From the NCBI RefSeq assembly GCF_030269645.1, contig NZ_BSTR01000007.1, positions 177,414-241,413 on the forward strand: a DNA stretch of 64,000 nucleotides, written 5' to 3'. This DNA is from Actinokineospora sp. NBRC 105648 (GTDB taxonomy: Bacteria; Actinomycetota; Actinomycetes; Mycobacteriales; Pseudonocardiaceae). The notes under the pieces are model-generated. The model had not been told where the DNA came from. It ran no database searches and worked only from the letters and a program-made list of their open reading frames with translations. Shown in pieces: positions 26,498 through 35,032 of this stretch. The position numbers were made by a program, and so were the translations under genes. Each line of letters opens with the position of its first letter. The first letter of the stretch is position 1.

Positions 26498-27106
26498 TCA
26501 GGAAACTGCGCGGATTACTTCGATTTCTTCGATTAGGCGTCGCATGCCAAAGAGGGGGCCAACTAGGCGGGCTCGTTCTGCCTGCGGAGTAGGGATCTGA
26601 CTTCCTCCCACCACCCAGCTTCGGTGAGCCACGCGCCCTCGCGCCTGGCTTACATCATTCATTGAGTTCAGCCATGGATGCCAACTGCCGTCTATATCAA
26701 TGCCCAGCGGAACGAACAGCTTCAGTACGTCCTTTTCTGACACACCGTTGTTCTGTGAGATTTCACCCTGGACCTTGTTTAACGCCTTGTTCACCCTGTC
26801 CTGAATATCCTTAGGCCTCTTAGTCACCGACATGGGGGGGAAATCACACTTTTCCTTGTGTTCGACGATTAACTCCGCGACAGTCTTCGATAAAATTCCT
26901 TTCGAGTTCTTCATAGCCAATTCAGTTGCAAGCTCCTGAGCGCATAATTCTAGAAATCCCTCCATTTCAGCGTGCGCAGAAAGTCTGAATGCGAACATTT
27001 GTCGAACTTGGTCATCCCGGTAGCTCGCTGTGGGACTAATTTTCGGCAGGAACTCTTTCGACAATTTGCGGATGCGCGACAAGAGTTCGCGATATTCAGT
27101 CCACAT
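26498..27106 (-). CDS. HEPN-domain putative RNase paired with DUF262 protein
   Basis: A 202-residue helical protein. Near the C-terminus is the R-x4-H motif of catalytic HEPN RNases, RGRVAH, with Arg156 and His161. The layout (N-terminal helices, MEGFLELCAQELATELA, late R-x4-H) resembles the MAE_28990/MAE_18760 type of HEPN-like nuclease, often encoded beside DUF262 proteins. Its ATG overlaps the DUF262 stop by 11 bases, so it is made from the same transcript. Base composition is about 50% GC, well below the backbone, a sign of separate transfer. The likely role is toxic RNA cleavage triggered through the partner. Confidence 0.72.
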   Translation of the reverse strand: MWTEYRELLSRIRKLSKEFLPKISPTASYRDDQVRQMFAFRLSAHAEMEGFLELCAQELATELAMKNSKGILSKTVAELIVEHKEKCDFPPMSVTKRPKDIQDRVNKALNKVQGEISQNNGVSEKDVLKLFVPLGIDIDGSWHPWLNSMNDVSQARGRVAHRSWVVGGSQIPTPQAERARLVGPLFGMRRLIEEIEVIRAVS

Positions 27107-28355
27107 CGTCGATTTCTATTCTTCTCCCACCTTCAGTTAGCCGGGGGACTTTAAGGGATACATTCAGAACTTCCGACAGTCTGTCACCCCAAGCACTTAG
27201 CCTTCGAGAAGTTGCACCAACTGTTTTAGTTGTGGTCGTCAAAGCCAAAGAGAAGATCCTGTCGCTAGTATTCAACTCATAGAATGCGCTCACGACTGCG
27301 TCTTTGTCAACCAAAGCTAGGTCGACAATTCGCGGATCGGAAAAGTAATATAGCATGATGTCAAATACGGTCCGGTTGAATCGGGTCTCCCACTGTCCTG
27401 TTTCAGCTACTCGATGAAATGCGTGATCACCAAATATTTCTTCTGTGGCCCGAATTGCTTCATTACATTTACGCGACTCGTCTAGCACAGCGGATTCTGT
27501 CGTACGCCAGTTTCTGTTTAGTTCATCACAGGTTTCGTCAAGAAACTTTTTGAGATTCCCTCGGTAAGCTTCGATATTGAAACGAAAAGCCAGAAACCTT
27601 ACGAGAAGTTCGACGTCACGCATACGAAAGTCGGGCATCTGGGAAACGCCCAGAATTCGATGGAGTTCACGGCTTCGTCCAGCGAAGTCATCTGCAAATC
27701 GGGTAAAGGGACCTGGCGAAAGAGCCTGCCGGAGCTCTTGCGCAGAAAGGGGTAGTGTTTGATGATTGATCCGATGAAACACTAGGTGCAGAAACTCTTT
27801 ACTGGGCCATTGTTTTATTACAACAGTTCGGATGGTCCTATTGGTTAGCCTGTTCGCGTATCGACTGATCGCCGCGTCGCTGAGTATGTCTGCTCGCGTC
27901 AACCCATTAAGCTGCGGGAGCACGGTCAACCCGTTGAGCTGCAAAGGACTGTGTTCCGAATAGAACGATTCCAATGCAAGGAGCCGCTGCTTTCCATCTA
28001 TGACGATGTACCTGGTGAATCCGTCGTCATCGATCTCATGTTCGGCAAACGTAATCTGTGGAATGGGCAGGCCCAAGATGAGGGACTCGATGAACTTGCT
28101 CTTTCGACTGTCCGTCCATGCATTCCGCCTTTGAAAATCTGGATTTAGGTCAAACGACTTGGATCCAAGTTGGGAAATTATTGTTTGGACGGTCCAATCT
28201 GACGGCGCAAGAACAACATTGCGGAAATCCATATCTTTGATCTCCGCAATGTCCGACTCTGACTCGGTACCGGAATTCTCCGGCTCAACCGAGAACAGTG
28301 CGAGGTCGGAGTTTTCGAGATCGTCTGCAATCAATTCATCGTCGGTGTCGGTCAT
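27096..28355 (-). CDS. DUF262 (GmrS-like, ParB/Srx superfamily) protein
   Basis: A 419-residue protein. After an acidic N-terminal tail (1-50) the DUF262 core shows LNPDFQRRNAWTDSRKSKFI (from residue 70), LILGLPIPQI and YIVIDGKQRLLAL; the DGKQR at 120-124 corresponds to the DGQQR nucleotide-binding motif of this ParB/Srx-type group. The rest (about 200-400) is a helical C-terminal domain with no HNH motif, so it is GmrS-like without GmrD. The ATG at 28355 has GGGAGG 5 bases upstream. It is the first gene of a two-gene operon with the HEPN protein and lies at the attR end, the usual cargo site. Confidence 0.8.
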   Translation of the reverse strand: MTDTDDELIADDLENSDLALFSVEPENSGTESESDIAEIKDMDFRNVVLAPSDWTVQTIISQLGSKSFDLNPDFQRRNAWTDSRKSKFIESLILGLPIPQITFAEHEIDDDGFTRYIVIDGKQRLLALESFYSEHSPLQLNGLTVLPQLNGLTRADILSDAAISRYANRLTNRTIRTVVIKQWPSKEFLHLVFHRINHQTLPLSAQELRQALSPGPFTRFADDFAGRSRELHRILGVSQMPDFRMRDVELLVRFLAFRFNIEAYRGNLKKFLDETCDELNRNWRTTESAVLDESRKCNEAIRATEEIFGDHAFHRVAETGQWETRFNRTVFDIMLYYFSDPRIVDLALVDKDAVVSAFYELNTSDRIFSLALTTTTKTVGATSRRLSAWGDRLSEVLNVSLKVPRLTEGGRRIEIDDVD

Positions 28356-29051
28356 ATCGCCTCCCACTTGGCCCTCGAGCATCCGCTTGTTGCTGAAGAT
28401 GACTCTAGGGGATCAAGGCCGCGCCGCCTGCGCGGCGCGGCGCTGTTGTGCCTGGCGGGTGTGCGTATGGCCCGGGTCCATCGCGCCAAGGCGCGGGCTG
28501 CCGCTTCGCTTCGCCCGCGCTGGCGCGCGGCACGGGTCCGGCGCCCCTCGGGACGCGCCACGCCGCGCAGGCGGCACGGCAACAGCCTTAAGAAGCCAGC
28601 CAAGCGGACCATCACCGGATTGAGGGGCTTGGCGGGCTCGTCACCGCGCGGACTGGTGGACGACGTCAAGCTCAGACTGTCGCAGGCTGACGGGCCGACG
28701 GTTTCGAGCCGGGCGCGCCGCTAGCAAGTACCTGGACTGACGGTGAGTGGTACCAGGGGCGCCCGCCCCTGGACCCCGGGAGCCCGCAGTACGATCCGCG
28801 CACACGACCGCTGGTGCTCATGTATGCCGCGCGGATCGCACTACGGGAGCGTTGCGACGGGCAGCGGGTGCGTGGCGCCGACCAGGCACAACGGCTGAAA
28901 GAGCATGATCATCCCCCGCACTAACCCCGCGAAAAGGTCGACAAACGACCATCATCGACGCTTGAGATCGACGGACCTCCGCCGCCGTTCAGACAGGTGA
29001 GAGCAGCTAGCAACAGTCCACGGCAGGCATCACAAAGGACAGAGCGGCGAA
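28356..29051. other. Gene-free, highly palindromic segment before attR
   Basis: About 700 bases with no convincing gene. A 21-base element at about 28428-28448 recurs inverted, with one mismatch, at about 28553-28573. Between them is a nested stem formed by CGCGCC..GCGGGC and GCCCGCGCTGGCGCG. A further perfect 9-bp inverted repeat with a 2-base loop is at 28753-28772. Such density is expected of a transfer or replication origin (clt/oriT), or of a structured RNA. An Arg-rich frame crosses it but has no start or ribosome site. Confidence 0.55.
28907..28931 (+). repeat. End-proximal 25-bp repeat, attR side
   Basis: Partner of the repeat at 15564-15588 (22 of 25 identical), 121 bases inside attR. 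See that entry for interpretation. Confidence 0.5.
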
Positions 29052-29114
29052 CCGTAGGTTCTGGGTTCGAGCCCCAGGCGGCCCACAAAGCCCCAGGTCA
29101 GCGACCTGGGGCTT
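29052..29114 (+). repeat. attR (63-bp direct repeat of tRNA-Lys 3' half)
   Basis: Exact copy of 15491-15553: the tRNA anticodon-stem 3' strand, T-arm, acceptor 3' strand and terminator. There is no 5' half, so it is not a second tRNA gene. Confidence 0.95.
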
Positions 29115-29180
29115 CGTCATGCGGGTGATCATCCACGGTCCGGGAGACGGTTTACGGACGGTTTTCGGCTGGACTCGTTC

Positions 29181-29786
29181 CTACGAGCGCGCCCCGTCCC
29201 ACTGGCCGTGGTGGAAGACGTCGGTTGCGGGGCGGCGGCGTTGGGCGACGCGGTCTGGTTGGGGTGGGAGGTCCGGGGCTCGGTAGCCCACGGTGATCGC
29301 GCCGATGGGGGCGTATTCCGCGGGCACAGCGAACTCCGCGTGGAAGCCGGCGAGGTTTTCCGGGGCGATGCCGAAGAAACACGCCCCCAAGCCCTCGTCC
29401 ACGGCTGTCAGGAGCATCATCAGGGCGGCCATTCCGGTGTCGATGTACCAGTACGGCGCGGGCCAGCGCGCCTCCGCGCGGTCTTCCCAGCCCTTGTCCG
29501 GTTCGGCGTAGCGGTCGAGGTAGGCCTGCTTGTGCGCCAACGGGACCACGACCAGTGGCGCGTCCTGCATCGCCGGTGTCTGCTCGACCCGGGTGGGGAT
29601 GAGGGGCCAGAACCGGGCCCGGTCGGCGGGCTCGGTGAGCACCAGGAACGCCCAGCCCTGCGAGAACCCCGCCGACGGCGCGCGCAGTGCGCTGGCCAGG
29701 ACCCGGTCGATGACCTCCTGGGTGAGCGGCTGGTCGGTGTAGTGGCGCACCATCCGGCGCCTGCGGATCACCTCGGCGAACTCCAT
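29181..29786 (-). CDS. Nitroreductase-family oxidoreductase
   Basis: A 201-residue FMN-dependent nitroreductase-fold protein. RRRRMVRHYTDQPLT near residue 9 supplies the FMN-phosphate Arg residues, ALRAPSAGFSQGWAFLVL follows, and GLGACFFGI lies in the second half. It would reduce nitro or quinone-like compounds with NAD(P)H. The start at 29786 is the only one giving the standard family N-terminus (MEFAEVIRRRR). It is divergent from an EamA exporter. Confidence 0.87.
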   Translation of the reverse strand: MEFAEVIRRRRMVRHYTDQPLTQEVIDRVLASALRAPSAGFSQGWAFLVLTEPADRARFWPLIPTRVEQTPAMQDAPLVVVPLAHKQAYLDRYAEPDKGWEDRAEARWPAPYWYIDTGMAALMMLLTAVDEGLGACFFGIAPENLAGFHAEFAVPAEYAPIGAITVGYRAPDLPPQPDRVAQRRRPATDVFHHGQWDGARS

Positions 29787-29973
29787 GGTTCGACGGTACC
29801 GGGCGGCGACCAGGGCCGACAACCCATCGATGTCCACTGTGGACAGAAAGCCCCTGGCAGGAAGTGTCCGCAGAATGGCAGCAAAGTTCCGCACGCCGAC
29901 GGCGCCGCCGTGCAACCCTGCCCGGGGGCCCGGTGTTCTCCACACCGGATCCACTGTGGAGGGGGAGAAGTCG

Positions 29974-30873
29974 ATGGGGCGGAATCGCAAGGCGCTGGCC
30001 GCTGTCGTGGTCACGGTCGTGTTGTGGGCGTCGGCGTTCGTGGTCATCCGGCACGCCACGCCGCACTTCGCGCCGGGGGCGTTGGCGTTGGGGCGGTTGC
30101 TCTCCGGGGCCATCGCGTTGCTGCTCGTCCTCGGTCTGCGCCGCGAGGGCCTCCCGTCCCGGCGGGCTTGGCCGGGGATCGCGTTGTCCGGGGTGCTGTG
30201 GTTCGGCTTCTACATGGTCGCCCTCAACTGGGGCGAGCGCCAGGTCGACGCGGGCACCGCCGCCCTGGTGGTCAACATCGGTCCGCTGCTGATCGGCCTG
30301 CTCGGCGGTTGGCTGCTCAAGGAGGGCTTCCCGCCCCGGCTGATGGTCGGGATGGCCGTGTCGTTCGCGGGTGCCGTCGTGGTGGGCATCGCGAGCGGTG
30401 GCGACGGCAAGACCAGCCTCCTCGGTGTCGGCATCTGCCTGGTCGCCGCGATCAGCTACGCCTGCGGCGTGGTGCTGCAGAAACCCGCCCTGCGGCACGC
30501 CTCGGCGCTGCAGGTCACCACGTTCGGCTGCACCATCGGGGCCATCGCCTGCCTGCCGTTCTCCGGCCAGCTGGTCGACGACCTGCAGACCGCCCCGCTC
30601 AGCGCCACCCTCGGCATGGTCTACCTGGGCCTGTTCCCCACCGCGCTGGCGTTCTACACGTGGGCCTACGCCCTCTCCCGCACCACGGCGGGCAAGCTCG
30701 GCGCCAGCACCTACGCCGTCCCGGCCCTGGTCGTCCTGCTGTCCTGGATCTTCCTCGACGAGGTGCCCAGCGCCCTTGCCCTGCTCGGCGGCGCGATCTG
30801 CCTCACCGGTGTCGCCGTGTCGCGCAGCCGCAAGCGGGAGCGCGAGCTCGCGCGTTCACAGGGCGCGCGATGA
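29974..30873 (+). CDS. EamA/DMT-family transporter
   Basis: A 299-residue drug/metabolite transporter with ten hydrophobic segments in two EamA repeats (about 5-140 and 150-290; VLWASAFVVIRHATPHFAP, then FPTALAFYTWAYALSRTTAG). It probably exports a small metabolite or amino acid. A GGAGGGGG site precedes the ATG by about 9 bases. The C-terminus is short and basic (RSRKRERE). Confidence 0.88.
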   Translation: MGRNRKALAAVVVTVVLWASAFVVIRHATPHFAPGALALGRLLSGAIALLLVLGLRREGLPSRRAWPGIALSGVLWFGFYMVALNWGERQVDAGTAALVVNIGPLLIGLLGGWLLKEGFPPRLMVGMAVSFAGAVVVGIASGGDGKTSLLGVGICLVAAISYACGVVLQKPALRHASALQVTTFGCTIGAIACLPFSGQLVDDLQTAPLSATLGMVYLGLFPTALAFYTWAYALSRTTAGKLGASTYAVPALVVLLSWIFLDEVPSALALLGGAICLTGVAVSRSRKRERELARSQGAR

Positions 30874-30922
30874 CGGTGTGGTGATCTAGCTTGGGGCCTG
30901 ACGCACCCCAGGGAGGAACCCC

Positions 30923-31762
30923 ATGCACCTCGACGCGGCCGACCAGGCCCAGCGGGCGCGCGCGTTCGCCGAGCTCCACCAGGGCCCGAGCGCCTTCGTG
31001 ATCGCCAACCCGTGGGACGCGGGCACCGCCCGGGTGCTCACCGGCCTCGGCTTCCGCGCCCTGGCCACCACCAGCGGCGGACTGGCCTTCAGCCTCGGCC
31101 GCCCGGACGGGGCCAACCTGGTCACCCGGGACGACACGCTGGCCAACGCGCGCGCCATCGTCGCGGCCACCCACCTGCCGGTGGCCGCCGACCTGGAGAA
31201 CGGCTTCGGCGACCGGCCGGAGGACGTCGCCGAGACCATCCGGCTGGCCGCCGAGGCGGGCCTGGTCGGCGGGTCGATCGAGGACGCCACCGGCAGGCCG
31301 GACGACCCGGTCTACGACCTGGACCTCGCTGTCGAGCGGGTCGCCGCCGCGGTCGAGGCGGCGCGGGCGATGCCGTTCCCCTTCACCCTCACCGCGAGGG
31401 CCGAGAACTTCCTGCACGGCAGGCCCGACCTCGACGACACCCTGCGCAGGCTGCGCGCCTACGAGCAGGCAGGCGCCGACGTGCTCTACGCCCCCGGCCT
31501 GCCCGACGTCGAGACGATCCGCGCGGTGTGCGCGGCGGTGGACAAACCGGTCAACGTGCTGGCCACCGGCGCCGCCGCCAAGTGCTCGGTGACCAAGCTG
31601 GGCGAGCTCGGTGCCCGCCGGGTCAGCCTCGGCTCCGCCCTGCCGCGCGCCGCGCTGACCGCCGCCGTGCTCGCCGCCCAGGAGATCGCCGAGTCCGGCA
31701 CCTTCACCCTGACCACCGGCGCGCTGACCACCGCCCAGGTCCACGGGCTGATGGCACCGTAG
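30923..31762 (+). CDS. Isocitrate lyase/PEP-mutase superfamily enzyme
   Basis: A 279-residue TIM-barrel protein. PSAFVIANPWDAGTARVLTG, the metal site in VAADLENGFGDRPEDV, GLVGGSIEDATGRPDDPVYD and a late GARRVSLGSA follow the 2-methylisocitrate lyase/PEP mutase pattern. It would cleave or form a C-C or C-P bond next to a carboxylate. The substrate is unknown. A GGAGGAA site precedes the ATG. The P450 gene begins 5 bases after its stop. Confidence 0.85.
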   Translation: MHLDAADQAQRARAFAELHQGPSAFVIANPWDAGTARVLTGLGFRALATTSGGLAFSLGRPDGANLVTRDDTLANARAIVAATHLPVAADLENGFGDRPEDVAETIRLAAEAGLVGGSIEDATGRPDDPVYDLDLAVERVAAAVEAARAMPFPFTLTARAENFLHGRPDLDDTLRRLRAYEQAGADVLYAPGLPDVETIRAVCAAVDKPVNVLATGAAAKCSVTKLGELGARRVSLGSALPRAALTAAVLAAQEIAESGTFTLTTGALTTAQVHGLMAP

Positions 31763-31767
31763 CGGCC

Positions 31768-32835
31768 GTGCGCGCTGACGAGCCCGACCCGTACCCGGCC
31801 TACGCGCGCCTGGTCGCCGAGCGACCGTTCGGCCTCGACGACACCGGCTTGTGGATCGCGGCAAGTGCCGCGGCCGTCGAGGCCGTCCTCACCGCCCCCG
31901 CAGGTCGGGTGCGCCCAGCAGCCGAGCCGGTGCCCCGCGGCATCGTCGGGACGCCCGCCGGTGCGGTCTTCGGCGGTTTGGCGCGGATGACCGACGGCGC
32001 GCCGCAAGCCCGGCTGAAGTCGGCCCTGCTCAAGGCCCTGGGAACGGTGGACGCCGCCCGGGTCGAAGCCCTCGCGCACACCGCGGCCCATGCGGCGCGC
32101 ACCGCCGATGAGCTGCAGTTCGACGTCCCGGCCCGGGTCGTGGCCACGCTCCTCGGGCTCGACGCGGGCCAGTCCGCCGAGGCCGCAGCCCTGATCGGCG
32201 ACTTCGTCCGCTGCATCCCCGCCACCGCGACGACCCAGGACAACACCGCCGCGGCCGCGGCGGCCGAGAAGCTGCTCGGCCTACTGGGCCCGCACCTGCG
32301 CGACGACAGCGACAGCCTGCTCGGAGCGCTGGTCCGGGCCGCGGGCGCGGCGGAGTCCCCGCTGCTGCCCGCCAACGCCGTCGGCCTGCTGTCGCAAACG
32401 TTTGACGCCACCGCGGGCCTGATCGGCAACACCCTGCTGGCCCTGGCCCGCGAGCCCGAGCCGGACGACCTGACCGCGTTCGTCACCGAGGTCGCCCGGC
32501 ACGACGCGCCGATCCAGAACACCCGCCGGTTCACCGCCGAGGACACCGACGTCTTGGGCCACCACCTGCCCGCGGGCTCGGCCGTCCTGGTCCTGCTCGC
32601 CGCGGCCAACCGCGATCCGGCGGCGAACCCCGACCCGCACGTGTTCCGCCCCGGCCGCGAGCGGACCAAGATCTACACCTTCGGCCTGGGGGCGCACCGC
32701 TGTCCTGGACAGGTGCTCGCGACCGCCATCGCCGTCGGCGTCGTGCGCGCTGTCCGCGAGCGCGGGGCCACCGCCGTGCTGGAGACTTACCGTCCGTCCG
32801 CGAACGCCCGAATCCCGGTCTTGCGCACCGGGTGA
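31768..32835 (+). CDS. Short cytochrome P450
   Basis: A 355-residue P450, about 40 residues shorter than usual. The heme-thiolate loop FGLGAHRCPGQ with its Cys is near 310, and the ExxR helix is EVAR. The I-helix region (QTFDATAGLIGNTLL) lacks the usual AGxxT order, which may affect oxygen activation. The GTG start follows the upstream stop by 5 bases. No ferredoxin gene is adjacent. The saccharopine genes follow at once (GTGA overlap or ATG at 32850). Confidence 0.85.
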   Translation: MRADEPDPYPAYARLVAERPFGLDDTGLWIAASAAAVEAVLTAPAGRVRPAAEPVPRGIVGTPAGAVFGGLARMTDGAPQARLKSALLKALGTVDAARVEALAHTAAHAARTADELQFDVPARVVATLLGLDAGQSAEAAALIGDFVRCIPATATTQDNTAAAAAAEKLLGLLGPHLRDDSDSLLGALVRAAGAAESPLLPANAVGLLSQTFDATAGLIGNTLLALAREPEPDDLTAFVTEVARHDAPIQNTRRFTAEDTDVLGHHLPAGSAVLVLLAAANRDPAANPDPHVFRPGRERTKIYTFGLGAHRCPGQVLATAIAVGVVRAVRERGATAVLETYRPSANARIPVLRTG

Positions 32836-32849
32836 GAGGACCGAGCCCC

Positions 32850-33893
32850 ATGACTGTCCTGTGGATGCGGCACGAGGTGCGCACCACCGAGCGCCGCGCG
32901 CCGATCGTGCCCGGGGACGCGAAGACCCTGGTCGAGGCGGGTGTCCCGGTCACCGTGGAGGACTCGCCGCAGCGGGTGTTCCCGATCGGGGACTACGCTG
33001 CGGCGGGCTGTGCCGTCGTCGCGGCCGGGAGCTGGGTCGACGCGGCGGACGACGTGATCGTGGTCGGCCTCAAGGAGCTGCCCGACGAGCCCGCCCGGCT
33101 GCGCCACCGGCATATCTACTTCGGACACGCCTACAAGGGCCAGGACGGCGCGGGCGAGCTGCTCCAGCGCTTCACCGACGGCGGCGGCGCCCTGCTGGAC
33201 CTGGAGTACCTCACCGAGGCCACCGGCCGCAGGCTGGCCGCGTTCGGCTACTGGGCGGGCTACGTCGGCGCCGCGTTGGCCGTCCTACAGCTGCGCGGCA
33301 CCCTGCGCACGCCGTTGCGCCCGCAGACCCGCGCGGAGCTCGACGCCGCCATCGCGGGCCATGGCGACGACACGAAGGCCCTGGTCACCGGCGCTCTCGG
33401 GCGCAGCGGCCGGGGTGCCCGCGACGCCCTCGCGGTGGCGGGCATCGAGCCGACCGCCTGGGACCTGGCCGAGACCCGGGTGTTGGACAAGGCCGCGCTC
33501 ATCGCGCACGACATCCTGGTCAACGGCGTGCTGACGGTCGAGCCGGTGCCGCCGTTCCTCACCGACGCCGACCTCGACGACCCGGCCAGGCGGCTGCGGG
33601 TGATCTCCGACGTCACCTGCGACGTCACCTCCGACTGCAACGTCCTGCCGGTCTACGACCGGATCACCGACTGGGACGAGCCCGCCCGCGCGCTGCGCGC
33701 GGACAACCCGGTCGACATCATCGCCATCGACAACCTGCCCTCGCTGCTGCCGCGCGAGGCCAGCACCGCGTTCTCCGCGGACCTGTTGGCGCACCTGCTC
33801 AAGCTCGGCCAGGTCGGCGCCGACGACAGCGGCCCGTGGGCGCGGGCACTCGGGCACTTCCACGCGGCGGTCAAGGAGAACGGTCATGGCTGA
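32850..33893 (+). CDS. Saccharopine dehydrogenase (lysine-forming type, LYS1-like)
   Basis: A 347-residue alanine-dehydrogenase-fold enzyme. The N-terminus has LWMRHEVRTTERRAPIVPGD, then IYFGHAYKGQDG (His and Lys of the active site), a Rossmann part (TGALGRSGRGARDALAVAG) and RVISDVTCDVTSDCNVLPVYD. It interconverts lysine plus 2-oxoglutarate and saccharopine with NAD(H). The ATG at 32850 has AGAGGA upstream. It overlaps the next gene by 8 bases, giving both halves of a saccharopine route. Confidence 0.87.
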   Translation: MTVLWMRHEVRTTERRAPIVPGDAKTLVEAGVPVTVEDSPQRVFPIGDYAAAGCAVVAAGSWVDAADDVIVVGLKELPDEPARLRHRHIYFGHAYKGQDGAGELLQRFTDGGGALLDLEYLTEATGRRLAAFGYWAGYVGAALAVLQLRGTLRTPLRPQTRAELDAAIAGHGDDTKALVTGALGRSGRGARDALAVAGIEPTAWDLAETRVLDKAALIAHDILVNGVLTVEPVPPFLTDADLDDPARRLRVISDVTCDVTSDCNVLPVYDRITDWDEPARALRADNPVDIIAIDNLPSLLPREASTAFSADLLAHLLKLGQVGADDSGPWARALGHFHAAVKENGHG

Positions 33894-35010
33894 GCGGGTA
33901 CCGGCGAGCGGGACCGTGCACTGGGTCGGTACCGGTCTGTCCACCGGAAGCGGCGTCCGGGTGCTCGCGGAGACGGCGACCGTTGTCCTTTATGGACGAA
34001 CAGTCGAGAAGGCTGGCGCGTGCGTCGAGCGGCTCGGGCTCACCGGCCGGGTAGCCGCGCGAGCTCTGGACGAACTGGCGCCGAGCCGGGGCGACGTCGT
34101 CGTGTCCATGCTGCCGGCGAGCGAGCACGTGCGGCTGCTCGAGCTCTGCCTGGCCACCGGCGCGCACTACGCCAACACCAGCTACGTCTCCCCGGAGATC
34201 GCGGAATACGCCCAGGCGGCAACGGATGCGGGCATCGTGCTGCTCACCGAGGCGGGCTTGGACCCCGGCATCGACCACCTGCTCGCGCACGACCTCGTCG
34301 CCCGCGCCGAGGAAACCCTTGGCGCACAACCGTTGACGGTCGAGTTCACCTCGTACTGCGGCGGGATCCCCGCGGTCGCCAACGAGTTCCGTTACCGGTT
34401 CAGCTGGGCACCGCGCGGCGTGCTGACCGCGCTGCTCTCCCCGGCCCGCTACCTCGGCGACGGCGCCGAGCAGGTCGCCGAACGCCCGTGGGAAGCCGTG
34501 ACCGACCACGTGCTCGGCGGCGAGACGTTCGAGGTCTACCCCAACCGCGACAGCCTCCCCTTCATCGCGCAGTACGGGATTCCGGCGTCTTGGACGCTGA
34601 ACACCTTCGTGCGCGGCACTTTGCGCTTGCAGGGCTGGCGCGACGCGTGGGCACCGGTGTTCGCCGAGCTGCGCGACCCGGACCCGGACCGGATCACCGC
34701 GCTGGCAACGGAACTGGCCGCCCGCTACCCGACCACCGACGCCGACCGCGACCGCGTCGTGCTCGCCGTGCGACTGGCCGCGACGGGTCCGGACGGCTCC
34801 TGGTCGGGCGAGCACGTGCTCGACCTGGTCGGCGACGACACCGACAGCGCGATGGCCCGGCTGGTGTCCACCCCACTCGCGGTCGGGATCGGTGAGGTCC
34901 TTTCCGACCGGACGCCCGCCGGGTTGCACCGCGCCGCCGAGGGCCCCGAGTCCGCCCGCCGGTGGCTCGACGGCCTGGCCCAGCACGGGATCACCACTAC
35001 CCAGCGGTAA
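33886..35010 (+). CDS. Saccharopine dehydrogenase (glutamate-forming type, LYS9-like)
   Basis: A 374-residue enzyme that should convert saccharopine to glutamate and 2-aminoadipate semialdehyde, or the reverse. It has a Rossmann N-terminus (VHWVGTGLSTGSGVRVLAE), the two-domain signature VVVSMLPASEHVRLLELCLA and YANTSYVSPEI, LTEAGLDPGIDHLLAH, and a CGGIPAVAN loop. Coupled translation with the LYS1-like gene implies one pathway, in lysine catabolism or 2-aminoadipate semialdehyde supply. Confidence 0.87.
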   Translation: MAERVPASGTVHWVGTGLSTGSGVRVLAETATVVLYGRTVEKAGACVERLGLTGRVAARALDELAPSRGDVVVSMLPASEHVRLLELCLATGAHYANTSYVSPEIAEYAQAATDAGIVLLTEAGLDPGIDHLLAHDLVARAEETLGAQPLTVEFTSYCGGIPAVANEFRYRFSWAPRGVLTALLSPARYLGDGAEQVAERPWEAVTDHVLGGETFEVYPNRDSLPFIAQYGIPASWTLNTFVRGTLRLQGWRDAWAPVFAELRDPDPDRITALATELAARYPTTDADRDRVVLAVRLAATGPDGSWSGEHVLDLVGDDTDSAMARLVSTPLAVGIGEVLSDRTPAGLHRAAEGPESARRWLDGLAQHGITTTQR

Positions 35011-35032
35011 TCGACCTGCGGCCCGCCACCGG

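Larger units (their letters stand above)
15491..29114. mobile_element. Actinomycete integrative and conjugative element (AICE), about 13.6 kb
   Basis: The element lies between identical 63-bp att cores at tRNA-Lys. It carries int, xis, a RepSA-like initiator, an FtsK-type TraB pump, an SCO3933-type protein, an XRE/DUF5919 regulator and a NUDIX gene: the set that defines pSAM2/SLP1-like AICEs. All key motifs are intact, so it may still be mobile. Cargo is at both ends (orphan gene at attL, DUF262-HEPN pair at attR). Confidence 0.93.

Noticed and set aside
28368..28724. 118-codon Arg-rich frame near attR
   Set aside because: Spans the inverted repeats, no ribosome site, and its start lies inside the DUF262 upstream region; structure rather than coding explains the sequence.
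29052..29124. Second tRNA-Lys gene
   Set aside because: Only the 3' half is present; no acceptor 5' strand, D-arm or anticodon. It is attR.
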